From Calycina herbarum (taxonomy: Eukaryota > Ascomycota > Leotiomycetes > Helotiales > Pezizellaceae): 64,000 nt of DNA. The notes beneath the pieces were generated by a model, which saw only the letters and a program-made list of their open reading frames with translations, did no database searches and had not been told where the DNA came from. The stretch spans positions 62,001 to 126,000 of the forward strand of contig LLEY01000034.1 of the NCBI GenBank assembly GCA_001414485.1, in the 5' to 3' direction. The position numbers were made by a program, and so were the translations under genes. This document shows positions 31,822-44,624 of this stretch, piece after piece (positions within the stretch are counted from its first letter, which is position 1; every line of letters begins with the position of its first letter).

Positions 31822-33683
31822 TAACGTGGTATACCAGGACCTCGTGATTATCAGGACCTCGTGAATTTTTTCCCTACCCCACTACCTCCAACTTTAACAC
31901 GCGTTTTCTCAACAACTACCTAATGGAATCTTAAACCTAAGAAGCTCGAATTATCCTAGCTATCGAAGCTATTCGATCATCTAAACGAATAAACCGTAGT
32001 AAAGCTACGAAGCTATATAGAGTCCCTTATTCTACACTTACTAATAGAATAGCTGGTCGAACTACTCTTAGCAAACGCCGGCCAGTAAATCATAAAATAA
32101 CTATAATAGAAGAGGAGGTAATTATTTAAAATATACTTAATCTAGATATAAGAGGATTTACGCCCTAGCTAGGTAGTGTAGAAGATATAGCAAATTATAT
32201 ACTCGAGTTACGTAGAGGACAACGTGTTAGAAAGAACTAGGTATAACAATTTATATAACGACGTCTAGAACTAAAGACGCGTTTTAATCACGTTTACGAT
32301 TTCTAAAGAGTCTTATACGAAGATCCTAAGCTAATTAGCACGTGGTTTTAACTAGTAGAGAATATATAGGCGAAATATAGGATCTAAGACTACGATTTCT
32401 ATAACTTTAATAAGACTAGTCTTATAATAGGTATTATCTACGCTAGAATAGTTGTTATATACGCTGATCGACGTAGCAGAGATAAGGCTGTCTAGCTAGG
32501 TAATCGAGAATAGGCTATAGTAATTGTCTATATTAATAGAGAGAGTATAAGTATCTCTCTATTCTTAGTAGTTTAAGAGAAAAATCACTTTACTAGTTAG
32601 TATACTAAGAGCGGTCTTCTTAACAACTAGGTTATTAAACTAACTAGTAATAGATAGACTAATAATAAGATAAGCTTAGAATAGCTAGAATACTTTAATA
32701 AGTATACTTATAGTTATATAAAAGAGCTATATCGAATATTAGTTCTAGATAAGTATAAGAGTTATAAATCAGTAGTATTCTAAGAGTATTATAAGTTATA
32801 TAATATTATTACTCTTTATCTACCTTCTTATTTATCTTATCTAACCTAGCTACTCGACGTTAGATGTTTTAGTATTCTTAAATATATATATAAGTGTTAA
32901 ATCGAGACCTTTATTAAGGCTTATATAAACTATATTACTAAGATTAAGTTCTTTCTTACGTTTTATATAGCTTATAACTAGTTAATAACAACCTAAAACG
33001 CTAAAGCTAGGTTCTATAGAGCTAGTCTAGTACCTCTAGAACCCTAGACTATAATCTTAAAGCTTAATATTAAGTTATAGACTCCTATACTTACCGGACC
33101 TCTCTCTACCGACGCTACCTCTTAGGTCTCCTAGACTTCTTATAACTCTTCTAAAGCTCTTTTATAATCAACTCTTATTAAGGATCGTATTACTCGTTAC
33201 TAAGGAAGCTTACTAATACCTATTTTCTAGATAATCGCTTTATTAGTAAAAGGTATAAAGTAATTAGCTTATAAGATAACTCTTTTATTAGCCTAGGTCT
33301 ATATACTTCGAATAGTAAATAAAGCTCTTAGTAAACGCTAGAGAGCTAAAAATACCTGTGTCTAAGGAGGTATACTTACTATAGAGGATATATAAGACAG
33401 ATTAGCCTAGAAGAATATAGAGGAGCAGGTTCGACGTAATAAGCGCTCTAGAGAGAGTAGAGAAGATAAAGAATAAACAACTTAGTAACGTTATAATACT
33501 TATAGAAAAACTAGTTATAATATATAGACGTGTTAAGAAGTTATAGATATATCTAGTTTATTAGATTCCGAGTAGTTTTAATTAATTTAATATATTATAG
33601 TAGTTTTATTATATTTTAAAGTAGTAGAGTAGGAAAAAATTTACAAGGTCCTGATAATTACGAGGTTCTAGTATACTACGTTA
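31822..33683 (+). mobile_element. Fot1/pogo-type transposon, full length, RIP-degraded
   Basis: The element spans 31824-33681 (1858 bp), flanked by TA at 31822-31823 and 33682-33683. Ends are inverted (ACGTGGTATACCAGGACCT on the left, the reverse of AGGTTCTAGTATACTACGT on the right). A plus-strand transposase relic runs from the ATG at 31923: the first helix-turn-helix (AIEAIRSSKRINRSKATKLY), the second (RRLELKTRFNHVYDF), a first-Asp region near 32395-32420, LGNREQA, and the second catalytic block LDKYKSYKSVVF followed by LDVRCFSILK. Many stops, mostly TAG/TAA in place of Gln and Trp codons, fit RIP. It matches the length of autonomous Fot1 elements, but its TIRs differ from the copy at 4959. 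Confidence 0.85.
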
Positions 33684-34104
33684 TTCCTTCTCACTCTCTT
33701 TTCTATTCTATGTCATGTTTAATCTTTGTTCTCTTACGATAGGAGATGGTTTGTCAGTTTTTAAAGTCGGGGGTTTTGTAGGTAAGAGATACGTGTAGGT
33801 AAGAGATAGATAGGTAAGAGGTAGGTAGGTAGTTTACTAGACTAATATTTTAATTAATTTTAGGATTTGAGGGTTTTTACGCTCTACGTGTTCTTTTTAG
33901 TTATTCGGGGAGAGGGTAGAGAGAGAGGTTAAGTTCTATTTTTATTAGAGTTAGGATTTTTTTTAGAGAGTGTAGAGTATAAGATTAGAGGTGATAATAA
34001 TAGAGAGAGAGAGAGGTATTTAGCTTATATATATATTATTTTAGATCAACGATTAGTTATTAGACGCTTAAGATACTACTTAAAGAGTCGATTCTATTTA
34101 CTTC
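33684..34104. other. AT-rich spacer with short tandem repeats
   Basis: Between the Fot1-like element and the gypsy element. It contains a degenerate tandem of GTAGGTAAGAGATA-like units (33779-33835) and GA microsatellite runs (about 34000). No ORF. Probably older RIP-damaged repeat DNA. Confidence 0.4.
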
Positions 34105-34109
34105 TATAT

Positions 34110-34584
34110 TATAACGAAACTCAAACGAACTAAACAAAGATAACTAAGTCTCGAAGGTTGGTATGTAGTAAGAAGTATGAATGCGCCGGGTTGTTTACTT
34201 AGAAGTGAACTCGTTACTTATATCAAAGATGTTAAATAAGATAATAAAATTGATAACTAAAGTTGAGTACGAAGCTCCTATCTAGATAGTAGACGTACTA
34301 GTATATATAGAACCTTCGTCCTTTACCTGTATCGCTCTGAAACCCTTATATCGCTCGTATTGCCCGCTAACCAAGCGATGTAGGCGATGTAGGCGATCAT
34401 TACGTATCTGCCGACAGAGTTACGTGATTCTAATATAATCCTAATAATAAGATCCTAAAGTCTTTTAAGTGCTATTACTTCTAGGCTTCCTCCTATATTA
34501 CCTTTCCTTTCCTAGATACCTGTGCCTTATCCTATTAGAACGCTGTCTAGACTACGTATTACGATTTGTATATAATTCGTAACA
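34110..34584 (-). repeat. 3' LTR of the gypsy element
   Basis: 475 bp, the lower-coordinate copy and therefore the 3' LTR of a minus-strand element. Its first bases are TATAACGAAAC where the other LTR has TGTAACGAAAC, a G-to-A change at the conserved TG end. In the alignment I made by eye, all differences from the other LTR are transitions, and this copy carries A or T at most of them. Confidence 0.9.
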
Positions 34585-36009
34585 CTATCCCCTTCTTAGT
34601 CTAGCATATCTCTACGCTTAAGTATAGCTTAAGAAATATCGTTAAAAGGCTAGCAGCCTTTCTATTCTTCTATTATGTCGTTAACGTCTTCTTATAAGGA
34701 TAAACTTAAATAAAATAGAATTCTCTACGCCCTTTAAATCGAACGATTAGGATATAAAATGATTCCCTATACTCGATATGTTTATGCCAAATCCGGTCGT
34801 TGTTACGTCGGTATTACTAATAGTTCTAAGTGCTCCGAGTATACTAGGAAAGGCAAATCCTATAACGTTGAGGAACGAAACCGAATACCCTTACTTTTCA
34901 AATAGGAATCTCTTAATACCTAGAAACAACGGTTATAATAAGAAGAGGAGATGGCCTATAAGGTTTAAGAAGAAGCTATGTAGAAGATCCTCCGTTTGTA
35001 GAAGTAACAGTGTTTCCTTACTAAGCAGGAGTAAGAGATGCTCCGTCGCAGCCTCTCAACCCTATAAGAGCTTGATAAAGCTAAGGAGAAAGAAGAAAAA
35101 AGAAAATAAGAGGAAAAAGAAAAGGTTAAGGTAGATGTAATTATAGTCTTAGGCAGAGGCCTAGATAATTATATACCCGCTTATGCTAGCACGTCTCTTT
35201 TCGACATTCCTCTAGAACCTAGTCTCGATTCCGCTTTTTTCAAGGTTTTCTCTACTAACTACGAGATGTAGGCAGGCTTAGGTTTTACTAGTAGAACTCC
35301 TAAAGTTCTACCTAGTACTAGTTAAGGTTTTCTTTCAGTTCCTAAGTATTCTCTGAATGTAGGTAATTTAACTACTTAATTAAATACTTAACTCGTCCTC
35401 TAACAAGTCTATAGTTAAGAATCTTTTCGACTTTATATTTAGTATTTAGGTTTACTAGTTAGATTTCCGTAATTAGGGCTAGTAGTGCTCCTAGTAGTGC
35501 TGGTTCGAGTAAGGATACGTGGAATACTAGGTAGATGTTTATTATCTTTAGTAATACTAATTTATAATTTAAAGGTCCCTTAACACGTTTAATTTTAAAT
35601 AGTCTAAGTTTTTTATAATCTAGTTTATTACTTAGTCTTTTCGTATCAATGTTTTTCTATACTAAGTAGACTTTATCTCCCTCTTTTAGTATTAGCTCCT
35701 AACTACGTCGTTTATTATAGTAGTACGTATTTCTTTTAGCTACAAACTATAAGTCCTCTACAAGTTCCTTATATAGACTTTTGATTTTCAAGACTTAAAC
35801 ACGAGTAAGTTAGTTATCGATGGTTATAGACAGTGGTTCTTAATACGCTGATAATTTATACTTAAAATTAGCGTAGAATAGTATAATAAGTGTTGTTTCT
35901 ATTACTAAACTATTATAGGCAAACTATACTAAGAGCAGCAGTTCTACCTAGTTATCTTACTAGTAGTTTATATAATAACGAAAGTATGTTTTAACTACTT
36001 AATTCATCT

Positions 36010-36345
36010 GTTCGTTTCCTCTATTTATTTAAGGGTAGAAAGCTATAGAAAGCTTTCTTTTTATACCTAATTGTTTTATAAGAGCGATCTAAAATTTCGA
36101 GGTAAAGAGCTTGTCTCTATCTAAGAGTATTTCTTCTAGTAGTCTATATCTTAAGACTACTTCCTTAAGGAATGCGAATACTAATTCCTTAGCTATACTT
36201 GACTCTATATATACTATAAGAATTATATACTTCGTAAGTCGTTCTATAATAACTAGGATTACGTTATATTCAACTCCTATTATCAGATCTTTAGATTTTA
36301 GTAATTTAATAATAAAATCTATAGATATTAATTTCTAAGGTATCT
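36010..36345 (-). pseudogene. Gypsy integrase core relic
   Basis: Minus-strand sense ISIDFIIKL, VEYNVILVIIERLTKY, FAFLKEVVLRYRLLEEILLD, RDKLFTSKF, QLGIKRKLSIAFYP and RGNEQMN reproduces the gypsy integrase catalytic core with its D, D and E positions. At least two stops interrupt it, at sites normally Trp or Gln. Confidence 0.85.
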
Positions 36346-39300
36346 ATAGTATTAGAGTAGTGTTTATCTGTCTATAAGGAGTATAGCAGGAAGCCTTATT
36401 CCTAGTATAGGTATTATATTCCGCTATTACTTCTTTAACTATTATAGATAACCGATTAATATAGTAGTATTATCTTATTCTCTAAAGGGTTCTTTGAATT
36501 CCTTAGTAATCGTAAGCGGGCGTAGTATAGTATTCTTATATAAATTCTTTTATATATGAACTAGGAACCTATAGTTTCCCTTTTATATACTAGTTATAAC
36601 CTTTATATATATTCTGAATTTTATTCATCTATATATTATTTATTACTACTATCTCGTATACCGTAGGTACTAAGTCTCTATTCTTAAGAGTTTTTAAGAT
36701 TATAATCTTTTTATACTCCTTATTTCTCTTATATCTAGGTTTTTAGCTAAGAGTATTAGCTCGAGTATTTAACGTTCCCTTTACATATTAGATAATAATG
36801 TCGAATCCTTCTAATATCTCTAACCATCTAGCTAATTACCTTATCGTAAGTTCCTTAGTAGTTGTAAATGTCCTAAGGTTCTCGTAGTCGGATAAAACTA
36901 TAACTAAGTGTTTTACTAGCTATAAATAAATTCTCTAGTATTTTAAAGCTAATACTATAGTAAGTAATTCTTTATCGAAAATACTATAGTTTTATTATAC
37001 TAGGTTAAATGTCTTAGAATAATATATAATAGGTATAAGTTTTCCTTTATTATTTAGCTATAGGTGAACTATACCTACTATCGTGTCTAAAGCGTCTGTT
37101 TTAATCGTACTAGGTTTATCTATATCGAAATCGTATAGAATAGGTTTTTCTATAAACTTTGCTTTAATTTTCTAAAAAGCATCTTTCGCCTATTTATTCT
37201 ATATAAATCTAATAGCTTTTTTAACTAGTCTTAATATTAGTTTAATAATTTTTATATAGTCTTGAATAAATAGATAGCAAAAGTTTACGAATCTAAGGAA
37301 GGACTATACATCTTTTATATTTTCTAGTAACTTCTAGTTTAAGACGTCTTAGATCTTTACTAGATCTATCTCTATTTTCCCTAAGCTAAACACCTATTCT
37401 AGGAAAAGGGTCTAAGTTACTCTAAACTTATATTTTAAGAGTTTTAACTAAGAGTTTACTTTTACTAGTTATTATAAAACTTCTTTAACGTGTTCCTTAT
37501 ATTCTTCTTCTTTTTCTAAGAAGATTAAGATATTATCTAAGTAATAGATTACTATTATTCTTAGAAGATCTCCTAAAATATTATTATTTTATTTCTAACA
37601 TATAGCTAGTATATTATAAAGTCTAAATAGTATAACTATGTATTTATAAAGGCCTGATAGTAAGGCAAATGCTATCTTCTATTCGTCTCTAACTTTTATT
37701 TATATAAGTCTGTAAGCGTTTCGTTAATCCAGTTTCGTAAATCGTACTACCTTACCTAACTTATTCTATAAGTATTAGCTAGGTAGTAGTAGATAAGCGT
37801 CCTTAACTGTAGTATGATTTACTTCTTAGTAATTAATATATACTCTTCTATCTAGATCGTCTTTTTTCTTAATAATAAGTATATTTAAGGTAATTAGTAA
37901 CTTAGATTTTCTAATATATCCCTTCTTAATACCTTCCTTTATATAACTTTCTATCCTTTATAGGCTTTTCTAGTTATATAACCGAAGCTTTTACTTTAAG
38001 AGGTAATGATCCTCTTTTAATTTAATCTTATAGTCTTATAAGCAATGTTCTAGTAAGGCTTATAAGTCTTCTAGGTTTTCGAACAAAGCCTTAAATTCTC
38101 TATACTACATAGGTATTTCGTTATTAGCTGTCCTACTAACCTATAGAGGACCCTAGGCAAGGTGTTCTAGCGTCTTAGAAGAGGTGGCGCTAACCTCGTT
38201 CTAGCCTTAAAGTTATAATTACAAACCTATATAATTATATCGACTGAAGGTTATTATTTAAGCCTTCTAATTAATGTTCGGATTATATTCCCTAATCTAT
38301 AGTATACCTAGTATCGCTTCCTTACTTCCTATTTTAATAATATCGAATTATATGTCTAAGTAGTGTCCTTCGATAGTAATACTTATTAGAATGGTTTACT
38401 AATTAATAATTCTATCCTAGTATATAACGTCTATTCCGTTAACTACTCCTAAGTAGTATAGCTTTATACCTTTGATTAAGACGTTTAGCTTTTTCTAAGC
38501 TACTAAGGAAAGAAAATTACCTATTACTCCTAAATTAATTATAACTTAGAGTTCCTTTCCTCTTATCTTTACTATTACCACGAGTTAATTCTCTCTAGAT
38601 ATAGTGTTTAATTTTCTAATTATTAGTTAGTAGAGCTCTCTCTATACTAACTCCGTTTCTTAGTCTATGTTGTATTCGTTTATCTCCTAGAAGATTATAC
38701 TAAATAACTTCCTACTTTGTGATTCCTAGAATATTACTTCGACTTTTCTAACTAAAGCAACTACAGTATACTAGCCTCCTATTTCTAGTATAGTTTCCCT
38801 ATTATCAGGTAGCGTACCTAAAAAACTAGGTTTAGGGCGTCCTATAAAGTCATCAGGACCCTGCTATTACTATAAACTGGTTTCTTCCTATAGATCTATA
38901 ACTATCTAAATATCTCCTATCTTAGGCGTACTAGATAGTTTGCTAGATACTACTTATTCTAGTCCAGGTTCTTTAAATTCGATAGTTTCCCTTCTAGTAA
39001 TAAGGCTTACTAAAGTTATTCTATCTCGTTTATTCTAAACTATTTTATAGGTAGTTAAAATAGTAGGGTTAATTCCCTAAGTAGAATATAGGCTCTAGAA
39101 ATCAGGTTTCTAGTTTTCTATATATACCTATCTATTCCCTCTTTTAAAGGTTCTAATAAATACCTATATTTCGCCTTATTTAGGCTTATATATTCCTAGA
39201 TTTACCTCTAATAAGTTGGATATCGATTCTAATAACTCTAACGAACTTGTTAATGGTAGTAATTTATATTCTACCTAAAGGGGCGATTTATAATCTATTT

Positions 39301-40475
39301 CTAGCTATATATTATAATATTCTTTAAGTAATAGATCCCTATTATTATTAGTGTCCTATACCTTACTGACTTATGACTTAATTCCTTTGTTTAGCTGTAA
39401 GTATATAGCGCCTGCTGTTATATCTATAGCGTCTGTTTTAATTTGTATGCTATAACCTCTGGCTTTGAGTTCTTCATCTGTAAGTTCGATTTTTTCTAGT
39501 AAAGCTACTTCTTTTTAGATAGTAGCGTTAGCTTGTTTCCCTTTAGAGTCTTTCTTCTTACTATACTTATTTACTCTATAGCTAGGAAGACTATAGTTAT
39601 AATACAAGTTCTGCTTGTGTCGACGACTTCGCTCTTTCTAGGATAATCCTCCCCTCTAGGAGTTTTCTTTCTTAGATTCCTTCTCTAGAACCTATGATTT
39701 CCGAGTAGCGTCGATTTCTATAGGATCTCTACGATCTTTTCATCTACTCTTTCTATGTCGATGACTATAACTTCCTTTCTTCTCTAGATTTCTTTTATAG
39801 ATACGGTTATCGATCCTAATTACGTTATTTGTTAATTTATTTAATATATCTAGAAAATCCTCTCGCGCGATTTCATCCTTTACGTTGTCCTTGAGTCTAT
39901 AATAGAATTGTTTATATAATGCTTTATTGTTCTATCCTATTTATATAGAGTACTATTGAAATTATAAGGCGTACTTAGCGGCTGATCCCTTCTACCTAAG
40001 TGTATATAAAGCTCTAACTGCCTTTTTCTTTATATTAACATCCTTGAAAGCCTAGTTGATTCCCTCTCTAAATCCTCGAACATTCCTAAACAAATCCCTC
40101 GTCTTTTTAGACATCTAAAGAGAGACCTTTCTATTAGCTGTTTTGTTTATCTAGTAATCCTCTAGGTGCGGTTCTAACCAGTTATAAGCTGCCCCTTTAA
40201 GACGGGTGGACAACCATATAACCTGGTTAGTTTTACTTAGAAACTAGGTATGATGAAAACTTAAGTAGAGGGAAGCTTTTATTAAGAATTCAGCTAGCTT
40301 CTCGGGCGAGCCATCGAACGGCTTTGGAAGAGGAAGTTTCACTTCCTCTTAAAGAGTAGTAACCGGTGTAACTGGTGTAACTGGGGGGTCCGCAGCTGGC
40401 CTTGGTAGGGTGGTTCTTGGAGTAGAAGAGGTTGCCGACATGGTAGCGATCTTACTTCTAAGCAGGTGCTTAAAG

Positions 40476-40950
40476 TGTAACGAAACTTAAACGAACTAAA
40501 CAAAGATGACTAAGTCTCGAAGGTTGGTATGTAGTAAGAAGTATAAATGCGCTAGGTTGTTTACTTAGAAGTGAACTCGTTACTTGTATCAAAGATGTCA
40601 AATAAGATGATAAAATTGATAACTAAAGTTGAGCACGAAGCTCCTATCTAGATGGCAGACGTGCTAGTATATATAGAACCTTCGTCCTTTGCCTGTATCG
40701 CTCTGAAACCCTCATATCGCTCGCATCGCCCGCTAACCGAGCGATGTAGGCGATGTAGGCGATCATCACGTGTCCGCCGACAGAGTTACGTGATTCTAAC
40801 ATAATCCTAATAATGAGATCCTGAAGTCCTTTAAGTGCTATCACTTCTAGGCTTCCTCCTGTGTTACCTTTCCTTTCCTGGATACCTGTGCCTTGTCCTG
40901 TCAGAACGCCGTCTGGACTACGTATCACGATTTACACGTGATTCGTGACA
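40476..40950 (-). repeat. 5' LTR of the gypsy element
   Basis: 475 bp, TGTAACG...CGTGACA, the canonical TG...CA ends. It keeps more G and C than its partner, for example around GCATCGCCCGCTAACCGAGC, and so is closer to the ancestral sequence. The 94-codon frame on its minus strand (40644-40928) is not a gene. Confidence 0.92.
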
Positions 40951-40955
40951 TATAT

Positions 40956-41540
40956 CTATATACTTCTATATCTATATACTAAATAACTAGATATAGATAA
41001 TAAACTAAATAATAAAAAGCCTTTTTTTTTTCTTTCTTTTACTTATAAGCTAGATATCTTTATATCTTATTAAAAACTTTCTTTTCTAACTCTAAACTAT
41101 TCTACGACTTAGCTAGAAATAAAAATAACTTAGGTTATTTTTATTAGTTTATTAAAGCTTATAAGGATTTTATAAGTAGCTTTATATATATATCGAATAT
41201 TTAAACTTTTTATAAAGAATAATTTAGACTTTTATTTTTAATTTCGTTATTTCTTATTATTTTATAAAAATCTATATATAAGCTTCTAATCGAATTAATA
41301 TTCTATATTTTCATATTCCTCTCGTTCTAAGTAATTAATCTTTAAATTCTTTTTAAATTCTTTTTTTATACTTTCAAGAGAATCGTAAATCAAGAACTAG
41401 ATATGAAGATAGATAAGTCTAGTGAAAACTTTCAAGACTAACGCTACTTATCACTACTTATTAGTCAAGTCAGTCTTCAAAGTCTCGCCACTTATCAAAA
41501 TACCCTAATCTCTATTCCTTCTCTCAATTTCCTCCCGCAG
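40956..41540. other. AT-rich right flank of the TE block
   Basis: Continues the AT-rich composition to about 41400, then changes to balanced sequence. TATATCTATATACTTC microsatellite words start it, matching the left flank of the gypsy target site, so the target was itself AT-rich repeat DNA. No gene. Confidence 0.45.
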
Positions 41541-44527
41541 CTTGCGACGAACTAGAGGCAATAATGCGGGGAGAAATCATGATTGTAAGCTGCCAGTGGC
41601 CGAGAAGTGCGAAGTGAGGGAGATTTTCGTACTTGGCTTTGCAATTCTTATTCCTAAGAAAGACAATTGCCGTCTGCTATCTTCTTTGGAAAGAGGAGGA
41701 GGAGAGGGGGAATGGGTTGTGGTCTCAAAACTTGGATTGGATTCCAGAGTCAAGGTCTTGAGAGAATTACCGTTTCCCCCATAGGCAGTGAGTGATCTCA
41801 TTTGAAATCTTCATCACTGGGAGAGCTTTGCCCTTGCTGGATGTACCACCCGCTTTGCTCGTTGCGAAACAGTCTAGGCAGGACAATTGTTAATATTATA
41901 CGAGCAGATTTAAGGGGAAAAATAGCGAGTTCATTTCCTCAGATCCTCTCGAAGAATATTTATAATTTCCTCAGTGGAAAGAAATGCAGGTGTACGCAGA
42001 GCAATGGCCGGGCTCCTTCCTACTTCTTTTTGAAAGGATTCAAGATGAAGTTTTTTGGAATTTCCTATGAATAGATATTTTGAGATCCTGGATTTGAGAA
42101 CAGAAACTTTCCTCTTTCTACCTCCTTCGTTCAGGGGTTGTTGATCAGATTCTAGAATCATGAAATTTGACAAGGAACACAAACTTGACTAAGTTGACTT
42201 ACTGTGAATCCTGAGCCACCTACCCCCTAAGCTGTTCTAGATATTCCAAATGGAACTACCTGAAAGAATCGGGGTGGGACCTTTTGCTTGCCCTCCCTCC
42301 TCTCTTGCTCGATTTGTCAATCAAATCCTCGAATCATAGAAACCGACAAGGAACATAAACTTGACTTACCAAGTGGATCCATCCACCCCCAACATGCCCC
42401 CCCTCCCCAAGGGTCTCACCCGCGGGATTCGTTTCTGGAAATTCCAAAAGGAACCCCCCTGGTGTAAATCATACACATCTGCGGGGCCGCCAATCTCCTT
42501 TAAAGTCTTAACCTTGTCGTCTTGGGACTCATCTGACCGCTTCTTTGAAAGACCTGGCAAAAAGTCTAAATCTGTCATTGTGTCAATCCAATTATGTCTA
42601 AAAAGGGAACGGGGGTTGGGGTCTTTTGTGATATTGATCGTTGGTGCCCAATGTTGTTCCGGACCCTTGGGAGTTGGAAGTGTATCGTGTTTTGTTTTGT
42701 TTTCGTTTTCGATTCCCCGGAGAAGCTTCGCATGTGGCAATGTGTCAACGGAGTCCCCGGAGATCTAGAGAAAGATTGAAGAAAGTCTTCAAATCCAAGA
42801 GAATTTTCGAAAATCCTGTAACCGTCCTAGGAAGGCGGTTTCAAGATCTCCACAAAAGCCGAGTTTGAAGTCCAAACGGGCTTCCATGCGTGGGGAAACA
42901 TCGAGTCTTCCCTCCGAGTCCCCACGAAAATTCTCCGTACACGCCTGCAAGTCTGGCAGGTGGTTGTTTCGTGCTCTGGCTTGCATATTGATGTTCTTTC
43001 AAACAGGAATGTCCTTTCTTCTTCGGAGCACTTGGTCCTTTTCTTGAATGTTTATCTTTCCTTTTGTAGAGTGTTACTTTCGGTGTAACCAGAAGCAAAT
43101 ATGCTGAACATCACGAGCCACGCGAGACGGTGTGTTGTGCAACGCGGATGCTGCAAACGACGACTTGATGAGGAAAGGAACTCCTACCGACTTCTCGGGG
43201 GTTCGGCCTGCTGCCGGTTGGCCCCTTGCAGGGTATCAGGGGGCTGGGGAGAGAAACGTGGGACTGGAGAAGAACGTGGGGGTGCTTTGGCAAGGTGCGT
43301 GCCCGTCGCAGGGCTCAGGGGCAACGTTCTAGAAGCTTGTGAAGCCATTGGGCGGCTGGCAGAGTTGGAGGCATCAGATGATCGATTTTGGGGGGATGGT
43401 GAGATGCGGTGCAAGGTGGTGACAGGATGGTGAGATAGCAGCTGGAGATTAGGGAATGAGGCGGCGGTTTGGCAGTTTTTGGTAGGTAATTGAAAGCAGG
43501 GAGAGAAGCAGTAAGAATGAGTCGTAGGAAGGAATCTGAGAGGGTTGGTGATTCCTTGGAGATGCACGACGTGCTTTTGCTGTTGGAGGTGGAATTGATA
43601 TTGCTGAACTGCTGCACCTGAGGGCATTCGGCTCTATCTCCGAAGGGAACCATGGAGAGAATCCCTTCATTGCTGAACATGGCCTGCATCATCTGCCACC
43701 GGATCGACTTGTATGGCCATACGAAAAAGCAGAAATGGCTGCGCAGGCGCGTCGAGGAAAGGAATCCGAGGGCGTCCAGCCGGGTATTCTCTCTTATTCT
43801 CTCCCTTCCCGGGTGTGGTCACACGATGCCCTGCGCTACGACATCCACTAGGTTGTGTCGTCGAGTTGAAAGCGTTGAGGATGTCCTCAGACCCAGTCTT
43901 TGGAATTGGCGGCGAGCGAACGAGAGGAGACTGGTGAAATCCGAGGTCAGCAGTTCAACCATGACCGCCGTGCGGAAGCTCGAGTCCCTCCCCGGGAGTT
44001 ACGCTACGATGCGAGTCGGCGAGTCGGCTGCGAGGTTCATGGGGTGTACCGTCTTTTATTCGACCATGTTTCTTGGAGATGTTGAGGGAGGCTGGAGAGG
44101 GCGCCAGTCGAGGAGGCAGAGGATTTTTCGACTGAAGCGGTGTGGAGGGCATCGAGTGAGAGCGGGGAGGAGTGGCAAAGCGAGAACAGCTGCTGCCATC
44201 ATATATGAGCATCGACTCCCGAATGCATATGCAAGCCAGGCATAGAGTAGTGACCTCTCATTCGAGCCTCAAGGGGCAAATTCGGCAGACCACCCATCAA
44301 GTACCACAGTTGACCACGAGGAGTAGAACGACTTGTACATGTACGTTGTACATCTGTAGGTTACTATGACTGCACGTTGTGATGGGAATAGACGCCGATA
44401 GACGATCAAAGTACGACCGACCGCTTGGGTGGTACCGAGCTATCGTTGCACCTACCCTACGTAAAGGCTAATCTAATACGAGGCGAGGCGTATAAGAAAA
44501 ATGGTGGTGTTGAGTAGCCCCGGTAGT
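41541..44527. other. Intergenic region with overlapping non-credible ORFs
   Basis: Many frames of 60-200 codons overlap on both strands, but none has a domain, a plausible start context and an exclusive coding signal. A diverged direct repeat of about 180 bp is visible: 42145-42190 and 42320-42370 both carry AATCAT...GACAAGGAACA(C/T)AAACTTGACT. The minus-strand frame at 42740-42366 is the most protein-like (124 codons, hydrophilic) but unrecognised. Part of this may be an old decayed gene or repeat. Confidence 0.3.
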
Positions 44528-44624
44528 TACTCTCCCCCCCCCTTAAGTCAATGTAAGCGCACGGCCGCTGTGCCATACGAAATGTCTGTGCACTCTACAT
44601 TTACTTAGGGGGGGGGGGAGAGTA
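44528..44624. mobile_element. Tiny C-run/G-run inverted-repeat element (MITE-like)
   Basis: The left arm starts TACTCTC, then a run of C, then TTAAGTCAATGTAA. The right arm is its inverted counterpart, ending ACTTA, a longer run of G, then GAGAGTA. TA at 44528-44529 and 44623-44624 could be the target duplication, giving a 93-bp element with about 25-bp arms around a GC-rich centre. It has no coding capacity. Confidence 0.6.

Larger units (their letters stand above)
34105..40955 (-). mobile_element. Ty3/gypsy LTR retrotransposon, complete structure, dead
   Basis: The element is 34110-40950 (6841 bp) with a 5-bp target duplication TATAT at 34105-34109 and 40951-40955. LTRs are 34110-34584 and 40476-40950, both 475 bp. 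A polypurine tract (AAGAAGGGGATAG on the minus strand) sits at 34585-34597, next to the 3' LTR. Minus-strand sense shows gag from an ATG at 40441, a decayed zinc knuckle near 39570-39615, protease near 38500, reverse transcriptase with IYYLDNILIF near 37529-37556 (normally YLDD), and integrase at about 36010-36345 (ISIDFI, LDRDKLF, ...RGNEQMN). Integrase lies downstream of RT, which defines Ty3/gypsy rather than copia. Stops are dense; no intact ORF. Confidence 0.92.

Noticed and set aside
31568..31864. 98-codon plus-strand ORF
   Set aside because: It runs through the poly-C tract and into the terminal repeat of the Fot1-like element; not a gene.
34778..35134. 118-codon plus-strand ORF with Arg/Lys-rich end
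   Set aside because: It lies inside the gypsy element, antisense to its coding strand and downstream of the integrase; it arises from RIP-altered sequence.
40644..40928. 94-codon minus-strand ORF
   Set aside because: It is entirely within the 5' LTR of the gypsy element and is broken in the other LTR.
43184..44245. Overlapping frames of 85-197 codons on both strands
   Set aside because: Low complexity, mutually overlapping, without domains; the high local GC keeps several frames open at once.
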